From Planctomycetota bacterium (GTDB lineage: Bacteria; Planctomycetota; UBA8742; UBA2392), in the NCBI GenBank assembly GCA_020845475.1, contig JADLFN010000018.1:1-64000 (forward strand): a stretch of DNA of 64,000 nt, written 5' to 3'. The stretch's first letter is position 1, and every line of letters starts with the position of its first letter. Made by a program: the position numbers and the translations under genes. Positions 34,204 to 43,637 of the stretch are shown here, piece after piece. Under the pieces are notes generated by a model. It worked only from the letters and a program-made list of their open reading frames with translations, had not been told where the DNA came from and did not search any database.

Positions 34204-35402
34204 TACTTGATCACGTTCACGACCAGCTCCACGCCCTTGGCAATCACGCCATCGCCGGCGTCAATCGAGATGAAGCCCACGCTCTGCGACAGGCTGGTGA
34301 TGTTGCCGCTGCCCTTGAACGTGCTCCAGGCCAGGTCGTTTTCGTCGATGCGCACGGGCACAAGCTGCTGCTTGGTCTTGTCCTGTTTGATTTCGTGGCC
34401 CAGCTTGGCCGCGCGCCGCGCCTTGTGGTGGTCGTCGGTGTGAGCAAGCCTGCGCACGGCGGGCGCCAAAAACAGCTCGGCAGTCAGCAGGCAGCTTGTG
34501 GGATAGCCGGGCATGCCAAACACGCCGCACTTGCCCACCGTGCCGAACAGTACCGGTTTGCCGGGTTTGATCGCCACGCCACGCACGTAAACATCACCCA
34601 GTTTGTTCACCACCTCAAAGCCGAAATCCTTGTTGCCCACGCTCGTGCCGCCCGAGAACACGATCAGGTCGAACTTCCTGGCGCTCTGTGAAACCACCTT
34701 CAACAGCGCGGCCTGGGTATCGGGCACGTTGGCCTTGTAAGTAACGTTTGCGCCCGCGCGGCGCGCAATGGCCATCATGGCGAAGCTGTTGCAGTCGTAG
34801 ACCTGGCCGTTTTTCAGGGCCTTGCCCGGCGCTACCACTTCGTCGCCGGTGGTGAAGATCAGCACCTCGGGCTTGCGGAAGACCTTGATGCGCGGCCGCC
34901 CGCAAATCGCAATCGCCGCCACCTGGCCCGGGCCGAGCAGCGTACCCTTCTTGACCACGACTTCGCCACGCGTGATGTCTTCTCCGCGGCGCGTGATGTT
35001 GTCGCCCACGCGTGCAGCCTGCTTGCACTGCACCGCCTGGCCCACGACCTGCACGGTCTCGACCATGACCACGGCATCGCAGCCCTTGGGGATTGCGGCG
35101 CCGGTGGCGATCTCGATGCACTCGCCGCGCTTGAGCGAGCCCTTGAAGGGCTTGCCGGCAAATGCGGCACCGACGATCTTGAGCATGGCCGGCTCATGGA
35201 GGTCGGCGGCGATGACGGCGTAGCCATCCATGGCGGCGCGGTCAAAGGCGGGCACGTCCATGGAACTCTTGATGTCTTCGGCAAGCGCGTAGCCGCTGGC
35301 ATCTTTAAGGTCGATGGTTTCGGTATCGGTGATCGGCTTGAGTTTGGCGAGAATGAGGTCCTGCGCGTCATCGGCGCTGACAAGTGATCCAAAGAGATTC
35401 AT
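34203..35402 (-). CDS. moeA: Molybdopterin molybdenumtransferase MoeA
   Basis: The protein is 399 aa, ATG 35402 with GGAG upstream. It inserts molybdate into adenylylated molybdopterin. Visible: PAFDRAAMDGYAV (domain I), ATGAAIPKGCDAVVMVE, GPGQVAAIAICG, VLIFTTGDEVV, CNSFAMMAIARRAGA, DLIVFSGGTSVGNKDF (catalytic domain), GVAIKPGKPVLFG and FGMPGYPTS. The last base of its TAA is the first base of the peroxiredoxin ATG, which implies translational coupling. No other moa/moe genes are in the window. Confidence 0.95.
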   Translation of the reverse strand: MNLFGSLVSADDAQDLILAKLKPITDTETIDLKDASGYALAEDIKSSMDVPAFDRAAMDGYAVIAADLHEPAMLKIVGAAFAGKPFKGSLKRGECIEIATGAAIPKGCDAVVMVETVQVVGQAVQCKQAARVGDNITRRGEDITRGEVVVKKGTLLGPGQVAAIAICGRPRIKVFRKPEVLIFTTGDEVVAPGKALKNGQVYDCNSFAMMAIARRAGANVTYKANVPDTQAALLKVVSQSARKFDLIVFSGGTSVGNKDFGFEVVNKLGDVYVRGVAIKPGKPVLFGTVGKCGVFGMPGYPTSCLLTAELFLAPAVRRLAHTDDHHKARRAAKLGHEIKQDKTKQQLVPVRIDENDLAWSTFKGSGNITSLSQSVGFISIDAGDGVIAKGVELVVNVIK

Positions 35403-35448
35403 GGTTGCTCCGTTTGCTACGCGAGGCGCGATACGCGCCGTTGTTTGT

Positions 35449-35474
35449 AGCACGGGCCTCCCGGCCCGTGTGCT
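35449..35474. repeat. Palindrome upstream of moeA
   Basis: AGCACGGGCC and GGCCCGTGtGCT form a 26-bp hairpin in the gap between moeA and the HEAT-repeat gene. It looks like another REP-type element. Confidence 0.55.
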
Positions 35475-35510
35475 GTTGCCCTTCAAGCGCCGTTGAACAG
35501 ATGTCGCGGG

Positions 35511-36581
35511 TTAGCGCGCCGTGTTTTCTCTCACCGTCGATAATGCTCGTTCAAGGGCCGCAAGAACGGCAGGGTCGTCTTCTTTTTCGAGCACGTCATT
35601 CAACGCTCCGAGTACGTGCCGGCCGTCTTTTTCAAACTCGAACGTCAAGGCTTCGCGACGGTCTGTATCTGTCGCCGATGCGATGGATTTCTTGTATTCC
35701 TTGTTCCGTTCGATCATCCAGTTCGCAATACAAGTTGCCGCCTGCGCACACACGGGAGCGACGGGGTGCTTGACGTACCGTTCAAGTGCCAGTCGCGAAT
35801 CTCTCGAAACAACAATTGCGCATACCTGAACAGTCAGCCTCAGACGATTGGAATCGGAAGGCCAGCGATCGTCGCCGTAGAACTGGCCTATTGCCCATGC
35901 CACACACTCCTTCCTGCCAGCCGCGCTTCCCTTCAAAGCATCCCGCGCGGCATCGCGCACGAAAAAGGCTGCATCTTCAAGCAACTCAATCAGGCGTGCA
36001 ATCGCTTTCTCGTCCTCGTAATTCCCCAGCAGCGGGACGATGCGCACTTTCAGGCGTTCGGCCAGCGGCTCCTGCTCTTGCGTTACGCGCGTGCATTCGA
36101 TCAGGGGGTCAAGCGCTGTGGGTTCCTTCCAGCGCGCAAGCGTTTGCAGGTGGCCCACCTTGCAGCGCAGGTCGCTTTCCTTCTTCAAGTGCTCGACCAT
36201 TTTCGCAGCCGCGCTTTTGTCGTCGATCACGCCAAACATCGCGGCCACGTTGCGGCGGACTTTGACGTCCTCGTGACCCATGCGTTCCAGCAGGCCCGGC
36301 AGGGCCTTGGCGCCGAAGCCTTTAAACACCGCCTCGATGCAGCGGTACTCAAGGCCGTCGCTGCTGCCCAGTTTCGTGAATGCAAAGGCGAGGCCGGCGT
36401 CGCCCGCGGCTACGATTTCTTTGCGCGCGGCTTCGACCTTGGGAATGTTGTCGCCGACCTGCCAGAGCGAGCCGGTCTTCCACAGTTCCTCGAGCTTGGC
36501 GTTCTGGGCGTCGTCGGCTACGGCCAGGCCGGGAAGCGCGAGCAGCATCAGCAGGGCCAGGCTGAAGGTGAGTGGTCTCAT
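35511..36581 (-). CDS. Secreted HEAT-repeat protein
   Basis: The protein is 356 aa with a signal peptide (MRPLTFSLALLMLLALPGLAVADD). Repeated two-helix units of HEAT/armadillo type are visible, such as KALPGLLERMGHEDVKVRRNVAAMFG and AIARLIELLEDAAFFVRDAARDALKG. The last quarter is a Lys/Glu-rich helical region. It is probably a periplasmic scaffold; the partner is unknown. Confidence 0.8.
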   Translation of the reverse strand: MRPLTFSLALLMLLALPGLAVADDAQNAKLEELWKTGSLWQVGDNIPKVEAARKEIVAAGDAGLAFAFTKLGSSDGLEYRCIEAVFKGFGAKALPGLLERMGHEDVKVRRNVAAMFGVIDDKSAAAKMVEHLKKESDLRCKVGHLQTLARWKEPTALDPLIECTRVTQEQEPLAERLKVRIVPLLGNYEDEKAIARLIELLEDAAFFVRDAARDALKGSAAGRKECVAWAIGQFYGDDRWPSDSNRLRLTVQVCAIVVSRDSRLALERYVKHPVAPVCAQAATCIANWMIERNKEYKKSIASATDTDRREALTFEFEKDGRHVLGALNDVLEKEDDPAVLAALERALSTVRENTAR

Positions 36582-36653
36582 TGTGGATAACCGTCACTAC
36601 CGTGGACCGTTCATTCTAGCGGCAAATCAGCGCGAGCCAAGCGGAACATCGCA

Positions 36654-36733
36654 ATGAGCCCCGCGCGGGAGCGCGGGGGCCGGGAAACGCGACTTCTACG
36701 CACCTCGGCCCCCGGACTGCCGTCCGGGGCTCA
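36654..36733. repeat. Long imperfect inverted repeat
   Basis: TGAGCCCCGCGCGGG on the left and CCGGACTGCCGTCCGGGGCTCA on the right share the outer arms TGAGCCCC/GGGGCTCA, each side holding its own small hairpin. It has a REP-doublet layout between the HEAT-repeat gene and HU. Confidence 0.6.
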
Positions 36734-36744
36734 TTACGAATTCT

Positions 36745-36777
36745 GAAAACACAACCGGCCGCGCGAGCGCGGCCGGT
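36745..36777 (-). terminator. Rho-independent terminator of HU gene
   Basis: On the minus strand a CCGGCCGCG/CGCGGCCGG stem with loop CTCG is followed by TTGTGTTTTC, 24 nt after the HU stop. Confidence 0.85.
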
Positions 36778-36800
36778 GGGTGAATTCATGGGGCAACGAG

Positions 36801-37097
36801 TTACTTCTTGCCCTTCTTGTTCACGTCGTCCTTGAATTCCTTGCCGACCTTGAAGCCGACGGTCGTGAAGGCCGCGATCTTCATGGGCGCGCCGGTCTGG
36901 GGGTTGCGGCCGTTGCGCGCGCCGCGGGTGCGCTTGCTGAACGTGCCAAAGCCGATGATCTGGGCGCGGCCGTCCTTGGAAACGCCTTCCTTGATGGCGC
37001 CGATCACGGCGTCAAAAGCGCGTTCCGCACCGGCCTTGCTCTCAAAACCGGCTTCCTTGTTCTTGAGCAGAATGTCAACGAGTTGGGCTTTGTTCAT
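36801..37097 (-). CDS. hup: HU family DNA-binding protein
   Basis: The protein is 98 aa with AGGAGATGAC before the ATG. It shows MNKAQLVDILL, the GFGTF turn (IIGFGTFSKRTR), the DNA-intercalating arm ARNGRNPQTGAPMKIAA and a lysine-rich tail (DDVNKKGKK). It is a nucleoid protein. A 477-bp leader lies upstream. Confidence 0.96.
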   Translation of the reverse strand: MNKAQLVDILLKNKEAGFESKAGAERAFDAVIGAIKEGVSKDGRAQIIGFGTFSKRTRGARNGRNPQTGAPMKIAAFTTVGFKVGKEFKDDVNKKGKK

Positions 37098-37574
37098 GTC
37101 ATCTCCTGAATAGAAAACGGAAAAGAAAAGTCATGCCCGGGAACATCCCGGAAACAGTTTGCAGCGGGTGGAAAACTACTACCCATTGTGTGTCAGAAAC
37201 AATTGTGACGGTTCTTGCCGCTTTGGGTAGTCTGGAATGCCGAGAAACACGGGGGTTGGGGACATACCTCGCAAACCCGCGTACTTTCGCACCACAATCC
37301 CTTGCGACACGGGGAAGATAGTGCGCACGCAGCGCCAAATCAAGCGCCCTTTCAAAAAATCAACGCATGACCAGGCTGCAAAGCCGCTTGCCAAGCGGGT
37401 TTGAGCTTTCCACATCCGCACATTCCGCTTGACAGGCGGCTTCCAGGGGATTATTGGCGCGCCCGCCTCCAAGGCGGGTTGCAAGCCACACCCCGCGCCA
37501 AAGCCCCAAGCCAAGCCGGTGCGCGTCACATGCACGCGATCAAGCGGCCTGCCCGGCACGAGATCACGCAAACG
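37098..37574. other. Long intergenic region upstream of HU
   Basis: No supported gene is seen. It holds a GCCCGCCTCCAAGGCGGG hairpin (about 37460-37478), a CCGGGAACATCCCGG hairpin near 37138 and presumably the HU promoter on the minus strand, which I could not place with confidence. A 130-codon open frame exists but has no motif or start signal. Confidence 0.5.
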
Positions 37575-39527
37575 CTAGGGCAGCTTGATCGTGCCGCTGG
37601 CGGTCACGTTGATTTCGAAGGGCTTGGACTCTTCGCCGATGAGGCAATGCAGCGTGTATTTTCCCGTGGGAAGCCAGCGCACCAGCGCCATACCGCCGCG
37701 GTCGAAGCTGACCGTTCGCGTGCCGCGTGATCCCGCTGCGTTCATGTAGGCGCTTTCTTGCGGCATGTATTTTGACGCGTCGATCGTGACCTCGTGGTAT
37801 TCCGGCAGCGAGACTTCGAGGTCTTGCTGGTCCTGGCTAACCTCGAATTCTGCGTTCACGCCGGCCACGTCGCCCAAGTTGCGAAAACGGACGGTGACCG
37901 CGTACTTTCCCGGTTGCAGTCCCTGCGCTCGGAAAATGAGCGCGCCGGCTTTGTAGCCGCTATTTTCGACGTAATGGCCGTGGTAACCGTAGTAGTCCAT
38001 CTGCGCCAGAAGCGCCGCCTCTAAACTGACGAAGACCTGGCGCTTCAACTCATCGGGTACGCCCTTGATGATGATCCTCGCGCCAAGCGTCCTTTGAAAT
38101 GTTACGAGCACGTTGTCGTGCAGTGACCGCGTTGCGACCTGCGCGGTGCCGTAGCCTTGAAGGCTCACAATCAAGGTGCCGGGGAAGTCTTTGTTGTCCT
38201 TGGGCCGAGGGCCTACCCATAGCCGGTAGCGCGTTGACGACTCCTTCCAGACTACAAAGCGGTCAAAGCGCGAGCCTTGTTGGCCGCGCCAGTAAAACTG
38301 CGGGTCATCACGCGGCTGGCCGTCTGGCAGATAGAGACTGACGACGAGGCATTCCTCTGCCGTCGGGCCTGAAGCGGTGAGTATGACTTCCGGGCTCTCG
38401 GGCGAAGCTACATGGCGGGTCGTGGCGAGGATCTTTTCGCCCACCTTGAGCGCGACCAGATACTCGCCTGGCGAGGGATCTTGAAAGCTGAAGCGACTGC
38501 CTCCGTAAAGGTCGCACGTCAACTGCTCGCGCGCGTTGCGCGTTTCCAGTAGCGCCTCATCGTTCAGGCCGTGTCGCGCCTTGATGGCGATGACCTGTGC
38601 GCGCAGGGGTGAAGACCCGGAAAACCTCACCTCGCCCCACAGGCGCGGCATGAGCTCTACATCCAGCGAGACGGAGAGCTCATGCTGACCCAGCTTGATC
38701 TCGAACTCGCAAGGCATCAATTGAACGCGCCGGTCTTTGCAATGGGTCCGCGCGGAATAGGTGCCCGGCAACAGTTTGATGTTTGCACTTTGTCCAAGGT
38801 CGCATTTGAGTTGCCCGCGCCGGCCGCGAGGTTCGTTGATGAAGATATCGACGGCTAAACCCGCAGGTGCTGCGGGGCAGGAAACCGAAATCGTGACGTT
38901 GCAGGGGCGCGCCAGCCGCAATTCTGCCTCTGACCCCGGCAGCGCGCCAACGGACTCGGAACCGTCAGCTCCGATGAGACGGAGTTCGGGGTGTTCAATG
39001 AACAGTGATGCGCCTCGAGGGGGGATGCCGGTAAACGACACAGAGCCGTTGGCGTCAGAGGTCTGCGATCTGGTGGCATTGTCGGTGCGCTTCAGTGAGC
39101 GCAGGTAGTAGCGCACCAGTGCTTCCATGTAGAGCGCGCGATCGTCATCCGCACTCTTCAAATAGGGGTGCTTGTCTTTGTCGTCGTAGGTGTACCAGCG
39201 GCAGAAGACCTTGATGCCCGGCATAGCCGCGCCGTTTTCGTCCACGACGCGCGCGGTGACTGTGCCGCTGTGCTTGTCGCTGTCGATCTGTCCTTCAGCG
39301 TACCACTTCTCCATCAGGGACTTGAAATCGAACGCCGGCGCGGGCTGAGGGGTGTGCTCGGGTGAAGGTGGTTTCTCTGCCGGTTTTGGCTCCGGTACGA
39401 CTGTTTCGGCGGGCTCGTGCGAGACGCGAGGCGCGGGTGCCGGCTGAGACCATTGACTTGCGAGCCATCCAACAATGGTTCCAAGAATCAACGCCAGCAG
39501 CACCAGCAGGTTTGGCTTGAAGTTCAT
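37575..39527 (-). CDS. Membrane-anchored protein with carboxypeptidase-regulatory-like domains
   Basis: The protein is 650 aa. One N-terminal membrane helix (about 7-24, LLVLLALILGTIVGWLA) and a Pro/Glu linker precede the large outer part. The segment SGTVTARVVDENGAAMPGIKVFC ... TSDANGSVSFTGIPPRG (about 88-175) matches the carboxypeptidase-regulatory/transthyretin-like fold. Several further beta modules of similar type follow, for example GEYLVALKVG and GKYAVTVRFRNLGDV. It is probably a periplasmic or extracytoplasmic protein; the ligand is unknown. Confidence 0.75.
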   Translation of the reverse strand: MNFKPNLLVLLALILGTIVGWLASQWSQPAPAPRVSHEPAETVVPEPKPAEKPPSPEHTPQPAPAFDFKSLMEKWYAEGQIDSDKHSGTVTARVVDENGAAMPGIKVFCRWYTYDDKDKHPYLKSADDDRALYMEALVRYYLRSLKRTDNATRSQTSDANGSVSFTGIPPRGASLFIEHPELRLIGADGSESVGALPGSEAELRLARPCNVTISVSCPAAPAGLAVDIFINEPRGRRGQLKCDLGQSANIKLLPGTYSARTHCKDRRVQLMPCEFEIKLGQHELSVSLDVELMPRLWGEVRFSGSSPLRAQVIAIKARHGLNDEALLETRNAREQLTCDLYGGSRFSFQDPSPGEYLVALKVGEKILATTRHVASPESPEVILTASGPTAEECLVVSLYLPDGQPRDDPQFYWRGQQGSRFDRFVVWKESSTRYRLWVGPRPKDNKDFPGTLIVSLQGYGTAQVATRSLHDNVLVTFQRTLGARIIIKGVPDELKRQVFVSLEAALLAQMDYYGYHGHYVENSGYKAGALIFRAQGLQPGKYAVTVRFRNLGDVAGVNAEFEVSQDQQDLEVSLPEYHEVTIDASKYMPQESAYMNAAGSRGTRTVSFDRGGMALVRWLPTGKYTLHCLIGEESKPFEINVTASGTIKLP

Positions 39528-39630
39528 GATGCTTTGAACGAATGGGACGAACTTCCGATTCGGGAAAGCGGGATTTCGTCACGGTGCAACTCGTTGCGGC
39601 TCTGACTCACGGTTGCTTACCTCTCATCCC

Positions 39631-40056
39631 ATGGACATTGAAACCTTGAAGGGTCCGCTTTTGGGCGGCCTGATGATTGGCGCGGCTACGGGTGGCTGGT
39701 TCCTCTTGACCGGCAAGACTGCGGGTTGCTCGGGTGCGATTTATGGCGTGATGGTTGGCGAGAGGGGCGAGGCGGCCTGGAAGTTTGCGTTCCTATTTGG
39801 CTTGCTTCTCGGCGGCGTTGGTCTGGCGCTCTATATGCCCTCGGCCTTGCCGGAGTCGATTCACTCATCCTATGTGTTGATAGCGGCCAGTGGTTTGCTC
39901 GTGGGCCTGGGCACGCGCATGGCCGGCGGCTGCACCAGCGGCCATGGAGTTTGCGGCATAGGCCGCCTTTCGCGGCGTTCGATTGTGGCCACCTGCACTT
40001 TCATGGCCACAGCGGCCGCCACGGTATTTATCGCGCGGCATGTGGCGGGGGCCTGA
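39631..40056 (+). CDS. YeeE/YedE-type sulfur transporter subunit A
   Basis: The protein is 141 aa from ATG 39631, with four transmembrane helices. It has [13 protein letters not shown] and the family motif [23 protein letters not shown]. YeeE/YedE proteins take up thiosulfate or related sulfur species, using conserved Cys in these loops. It pairs with the next gene, one base apart. Confidence 0.88.
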   Translation: MDIETLKGPLLGGLMIGAATGGWFLLTGKTAGCSGAIYGVMVGERGEAAWKFAFLFGLLLGGVGLALYMPSALPESIHSSYVLIAASGLLVGLGTRMAGGCTSGHGVCGIGRLSRRSIVATCTFMATAAATVFIARHVAGA

Positions 40057-40057
40057 C

Positions 40058-40486
40058 ATGAAAATCATCGCGGCGCTTTTGCTGGGCGTTGTGTTTGCCC
40101 TTGGCCTAGGCCTTTCGGGCATGACCCGGCCCGAAGTTGTGCTGGGTTTTCTCGATTTCGCCGGCGCCTGGAACCCGGCGCTCATGTTCGTGATGTGCTC
40201 GGCGATTCCGGTCTTTCTTATTTCATGGAAGCTGCGGCCCGGGCCGCGCCCGCTTCTGGGCGGTGCGTGGCCCGATGTCGTGCGCCACGACCTTGACCGC
40301 CAGGTATTGCTGGGCTCTGCGTTGTTTGGCATCGGCTGGGGACTGGCGGGCGTTTGCCCGGGTCCGGCGATCACGATTTTGGGCCGCCCGACCGCGGGCG
40401 CGGCCATCTTCGTGGCGTGCATGCTGGCGGGGATGTTTGCCTACCGGCTGCTCGACGCTCGCCGGGCAATGCAAGATCCGGCCTGA
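40058..40486 (+). CDS. YeeE/YedE-type sulfur transporter subunit B (DUF6691)
   Basis: The protein is 142 aa, ATG 40058 directly after the previous TGA. Four transmembrane helices, with [18 protein letters not shown] and [15 protein letters not shown], the two blocks that complete the half-transporter. Together they form the common two-gene YeeE/YedE unit. A role in selenium supply to the nearby candidate selenoprotein is conceivable but unsupported. Confidence 0.85.
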   Translation: MKIIAALLLGVVFALGLGLSGMTRPEVVLGFLDFAGAWNPALMFVMCSAIPVFLISWKLRPGPRPLLGGAWPDVVRHDLDRQVLLGSALFGIGWGLAGVCPGPAITILGRPTAGAAIFVACMLAGMFAYRLLDARRAMQDPA

Positions 40487-40615
40487 CCTGCGGGCCCTGA
40501 TCGGTGTTATGACTGTGCAATTCACTTTACATGTGCAATTTGCTTTGGCATTGTGCCCCACTTCACTTTTGGGTCGTTGCCATACTGAAGTTCCTCGACC
40601 GCAGTGAGAGACACG

Positions 40616-41050
40616 ATGAAGCGCCGTACCAGCCACTTGTCGCGCGCACTTTTGGTCGCTGCAAACCATCAGGCTTCCGGGTTGTGCCAGCGCCTGGCCG
40701 ATCTGGCTGACGTTCAATGCCGCGCCGTGGGCACCCTTGAAGAAGCCGAGGCAGTCGTTGAGCACAAGCCGCCCCACGTGATCATCCTTGATTACACGCT
40801 GTGCGGGGCCGCCGGCATCGAGAATCTGGGCATGTTCATGGATGCGCTGCACGCGCGCACGATTCCGCTGATCCTGATTACGCCGCCGGTCAGCGACTGG
40901 GAGCTGGAACAGTTCGACCAGCTTGGCGTTTACCAGTCCATGGCCAACCCCTTCCGTATGAGCGAGCTTGCCGTGCACGTCAAAGAAGCGTGCAAGCGCA
41001 ACTCGGCCAAGAAAAAGACCGGCTCGGGCGAATTGCCCGCTTTGCGCTAG
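40616..41050 (+). CDS. Stand-alone response-regulator receiver domain
   Basis: The protein is about 144 aa. The receiver fold is visible: phosphoacceptor Asp in HVIILDYTL, PLILIT for beta-4 (Thr) and beta-5 ANPFRMSEL. The usual Lys of the KPF motif is Asn here, so phosphorylation switching may be altered. No output domain or adjacent kinase is present. Confidence 0.7.
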   Translation: MKRRTSHLSRALLVAANHQASGLCQRLADLADVQCRAVGTLEEAEAVVEHKPPHVIILDYTLCGAAGIENLGMFMDALHARTIPLILITPPVSDWELEQFDQLGVYQSMANPFRMSELAVHVKEACKRNSAKKKTGSGELPALR

Positions 41051-41139
41051 CGCACTCTCACATTGTATCTGATTGAATACGCGCAGATTTCGCGGGCATT
41101 GCCGCGCTAATGGCAAACTTGTGACATAGCGGCCCGGGG

Positions 41140-42819
41140 GTGGGCGTGCTGCGTTTTGGGGCAATCTTTGCCGCAACTTTGCTGCTGGCGCTTGCGCCCA
41201 ATGAAGCCGCGTTGGGACAGGAGATTGTGCCCTCGGGCGACGTGCGCGGCGATCTGGCCCGCATTGACAGCTACAAGAGCGACGCCGAAAAGCAGGACGA
41301 GCGCATTCCCCTGATGCGCCAGCTTGCCGCCGTTGGCGGAAACGATGTGGCGGCCAAGTTTGTGGCCCTGCTCAACGATGAATTCCTGCATGTGCGCGAG
41401 GAGTCCGAGGTTCTGCTCGCCGGCCTCAAGGGCGATGGTGTCAACGAAATCCTGGTCAAGCAGGGCTTGGGCTCTAAAGAAGACGACACCTGCCGCCGCT
41501 GCGCGCTGGTGCTGGGCGCGCGCAAGTGCGAGGACGCCGTGGCGCCGCTGTTTGGCATCCTGCGCGGCCAACGCAACGCCGATGTGCGCGTGGCCTGCGC
41601 CCTGGCCCTGGAGAAAATCGCGAGTGAAAAAGCGCTGCGCGCGCTCAATGACGGCATGAACGCCCGTGGCGCGGCCGGCGGTGCTTGCGCCGCCGCGCTG
41701 GGAAGGCTGGGCCGGCAGGAATCGGCCGCGAAGATCGAGCGCCTGCTCAGCGACAAAGACGGCCTGTGCGTGGCGGGCGCGGCCGATGGCCTGGCGGCGC
41801 TGGGCCCCGATGCCTGGGTCAAGAGCCTGTGCCTGGCCTCGGATCACAAGGACTACCGCGCGCGCATCGCGTGCGCGCAGGCCTTGGCGAAGCTGGGCGC
41901 CGAAGCGGCAAACGCCGCACAGAGCGCGCTTGCCGCGCTGTTGAAAGACGCGGATTGGCGCGTGCGTCGGCGCACCATCGAGGCGCTGGTCGATCTCTGG
42001 CAGCCGCTGTGCGTGGATCTGCTGCTGGCGCGCCTGCCGCTCGAGAAGGGTGCGTTGCGCTATGATCTGGTGCACGCACTCGAGGATCTCACCGGCGAGC
42101 GCAAGGGCTACTCCGCCGATGCCTGGAGCTTCTATTGGAACGAGGTCGGCAAGGCGCGCGGCCCGGCCAAGAAGCGCGAACGCCCCTCTGGAGGCTGGCT
42201 GCGCTCGCCCAGCGCCAAGCTGGTTTCTGAGGGCGGCGACGGCGACACCGGCGTGCTCTTTGAAGTTCCCGTGCTCAATCAGGATTCCTGCTTCGTGATC
42301 CAGACCACGGGCACGATGACCAGCCCCGTTGCCAATGACACGCGCACGCGCTTTGTGCTCGCGCGCGACGAAATGCGCAACACCTTCAAGGGCCTGGGCA
42401 AAGACTCCAACTTTCAGGTTTTGACATACCGCTACGTTTCCAACTTCCCGCCCTTTGCGCAGCGCCAGGCGGCCTTTGAAAAAGGCGTTCAGCCCGTCAC
42501 GCCCGAGAACCTCAAGATCGCCGAGGAGTGGCTGGCCAAGCGCGACGTGTTTGGCCTGTGCGCCTGGTTTGAGAACGTCGCCGCGGCACTCGAAGACCCC
42601 AAAGTCCGCGCCGTTTATTTTGTCAACGATGGCGCGTTTCAGCGCGGCATCTCAACGAAGCTGCCCAGGATCCGCGAGCTCTACCTTGAGGCCACGCGCT
42701 ACCAGCCCATCAGCTTTTTCAATATCGGTCTCGACATGGGCTACCAGCACACGCTCGATATGCAGGCGTTCACGGAAAGCATCGGCGGCCGGTTTCAACT
42801 CGCCAAGTGGGGCAAGTAG
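41140..42819 (+). CDS. Secreted HEAT-repeat protein with C-terminal VWA-like region
   Basis: The protein is about 559 aa; start is GTG at 41140 or 41146, with a signal peptide (VLRFGAIFAATLLLALAPNEAALG). HEAT repeats span about 50-330 (ADVRVACALALEKIASEKALRALND, DWRVRRRTIEALVDLW). The remainder (about 365-559) has strand-helix alternation with SCFVIQTTGTM, KAVYFVNDGAFQRGIS-like and FFNIGLDMGYQ, similar to a VWA/MIDAS fold lacking the canonical DxSxS. It is a plausible periplasmic scaffold. Confidence 0.7.
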   Translation: MGVLRFGAIFAATLLLALAPNEAALGQEIVPSGDVRGDLARIDSYKSDAEKQDERIPLMRQLAAVGGNDVAAKFVALLNDEFLHVREESEVLLAGLKGDGVNEILVKQGLGSKEDDTCRRCALVLGARKCEDAVAPLFGILRGQRNADVRVACALALEKIASEKALRALNDGMNARGAAGGACAAALGRLGRQESAAKIERLLSDKDGLCVAGAADGLAALGPDAWVKSLCLASDHKDYRARIACAQALAKLGAEAANAAQSALAALLKDADWRVRRRTIEALVDLWQPLCVDLLLARLPLEKGALRYDLVHALEDLTGERKGYSADAWSFYWNEVGKARGPAKKRERPSGGWLRSPSAKLVSEGGDGDTGVLFEVPVLNQDSCFVIQTTGTMTSPVANDTRTRFVLARDEMRNTFKGLGKDSNFQVLTYRYVSNFPPFAQRQAAFEKGVQPVTPENLKIAEEWLAKRDVFGLCAWFENVAAALEDPKVRAVYFVNDGAFQRGISTKLPRIRELYLEATRYQPISFFNIGLDMGYQHTLDMQAFTESIGGRFQLAKWGK

Positions 42820-42821
42820 GA

Positions 42822-43637
42822 TCAGCCGGCCAGCCTGGCCATGGCTTCCTTCAAGCGATTGCGCCGCGCCTGTGCGGCACCGGGTACGGGCTTGACCGGC
42901 AGGCGCTTCTCGATCAGCTCCAGCTTGCGGCGCTCGCTGTCCTGCATGCGGCGCACGATGGGCTCATTGATAATCGCGCGCACGCGCTTTTCCATTTCAT
43001 CCTGCCACTGCTTCTCGTGCATCTCCGGCGGCTTGTCCGCCATGTATTGCTCGTAGGTCAGAGGCTTGTGCACGACAATTTCCTGGCGGCGAAAGAAGCG
43101 CGGCCGCCACGCATGGCGCGGCCAGAACTCGCCGGTGGTCACCATCGTCACCGGCAGAATCGTGGACTTGGTGGCAAAGGCGGCGCGCAGTGCGCCGGGT
43201 TTCCACTCGCCCATGAGCTGGCCGTGGGTGCGGCTGCCCTCCGGAAATATGCCCGCCGCGCCGCCCTGCTGCAGGATGCGCAGCAGCGTTTGATAGGGCC
43301 CGCGGCCGGGGTTGGCGCGATCGACGGGAAAGGCCTTGTAGGCCTTGACCCAGAAACTGACCAGCGGCACGCGAAAGAGCTTGTCCCAGGCCATGATCGA
43401 AAGATCGCGCTGCGCGAAGTAGATCATCATGCCCACGAGAGTCGGCGGGTCGAGGTAACTGGGATGGTTTGAAATCACGATCAGCGGGCCCTGGCGCGGG
43501 ATGTTCTCCACGCCCGTCAGCTTCCAGAAAAACAGCACGCGCCACAGCCCCGCCGCGATGTGCACCGCCGCGTGATAAAGGAAGCCGCGCCAGCCTTTCA
43601 GCGGTGTGAGATCCACAAGCATGCGCTCGTCGCTCAT
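42822..43637 (-). CDS. 1-acyl-sn-glycerol-3-phosphate acyltransferase family protein
   Basis: The protein is 271 aa. ATG 43637 overlaps the TGA of the upstream flavoenzyme (ATGA), so translation is probably coupled. Acyltransferase blocks: ISNHPSYLDPP (HX4D), KAFPVDR, IFPEGSRTHG and LPVTMVTTGE. It transfers an acyl chain to a lysophospholipid at the inner membrane. The C-terminus is Arg/Lys-rich. Confidence 0.9.
   Translation of the reverse strand: MSDERMLVDLTPLKGWRGFLYHAAVHIAAGLWRVLFFWKLTGVENIPRQGPLIVISNHPSYLDPPTLVGMMIYFAQRDLSIMAWDKLFRVPLVSFWVKAYKAFPVDRANPGRGPYQTLLRILQQGGAAGIFPEGSRTHGQLMGEWKPGALRAAFATKSTILPVTMVTTGEFWPRHAWRPRFFRRQEIVVHKPLTYEQYMADKPPEMHEKQWQDEMEKRVRAIINEPIVRRMQDSERRKLELIEKRLPVKPVPGAAQARRNRLKEAMARLAG

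Noticed and set aside
37179-37571. 130-codon minus-strand frame between HU and the large anchored protein
   Set aside because: No motif, no Shine-Dalgarno, contains a hairpin repeat and covers the presumed HU promoter.
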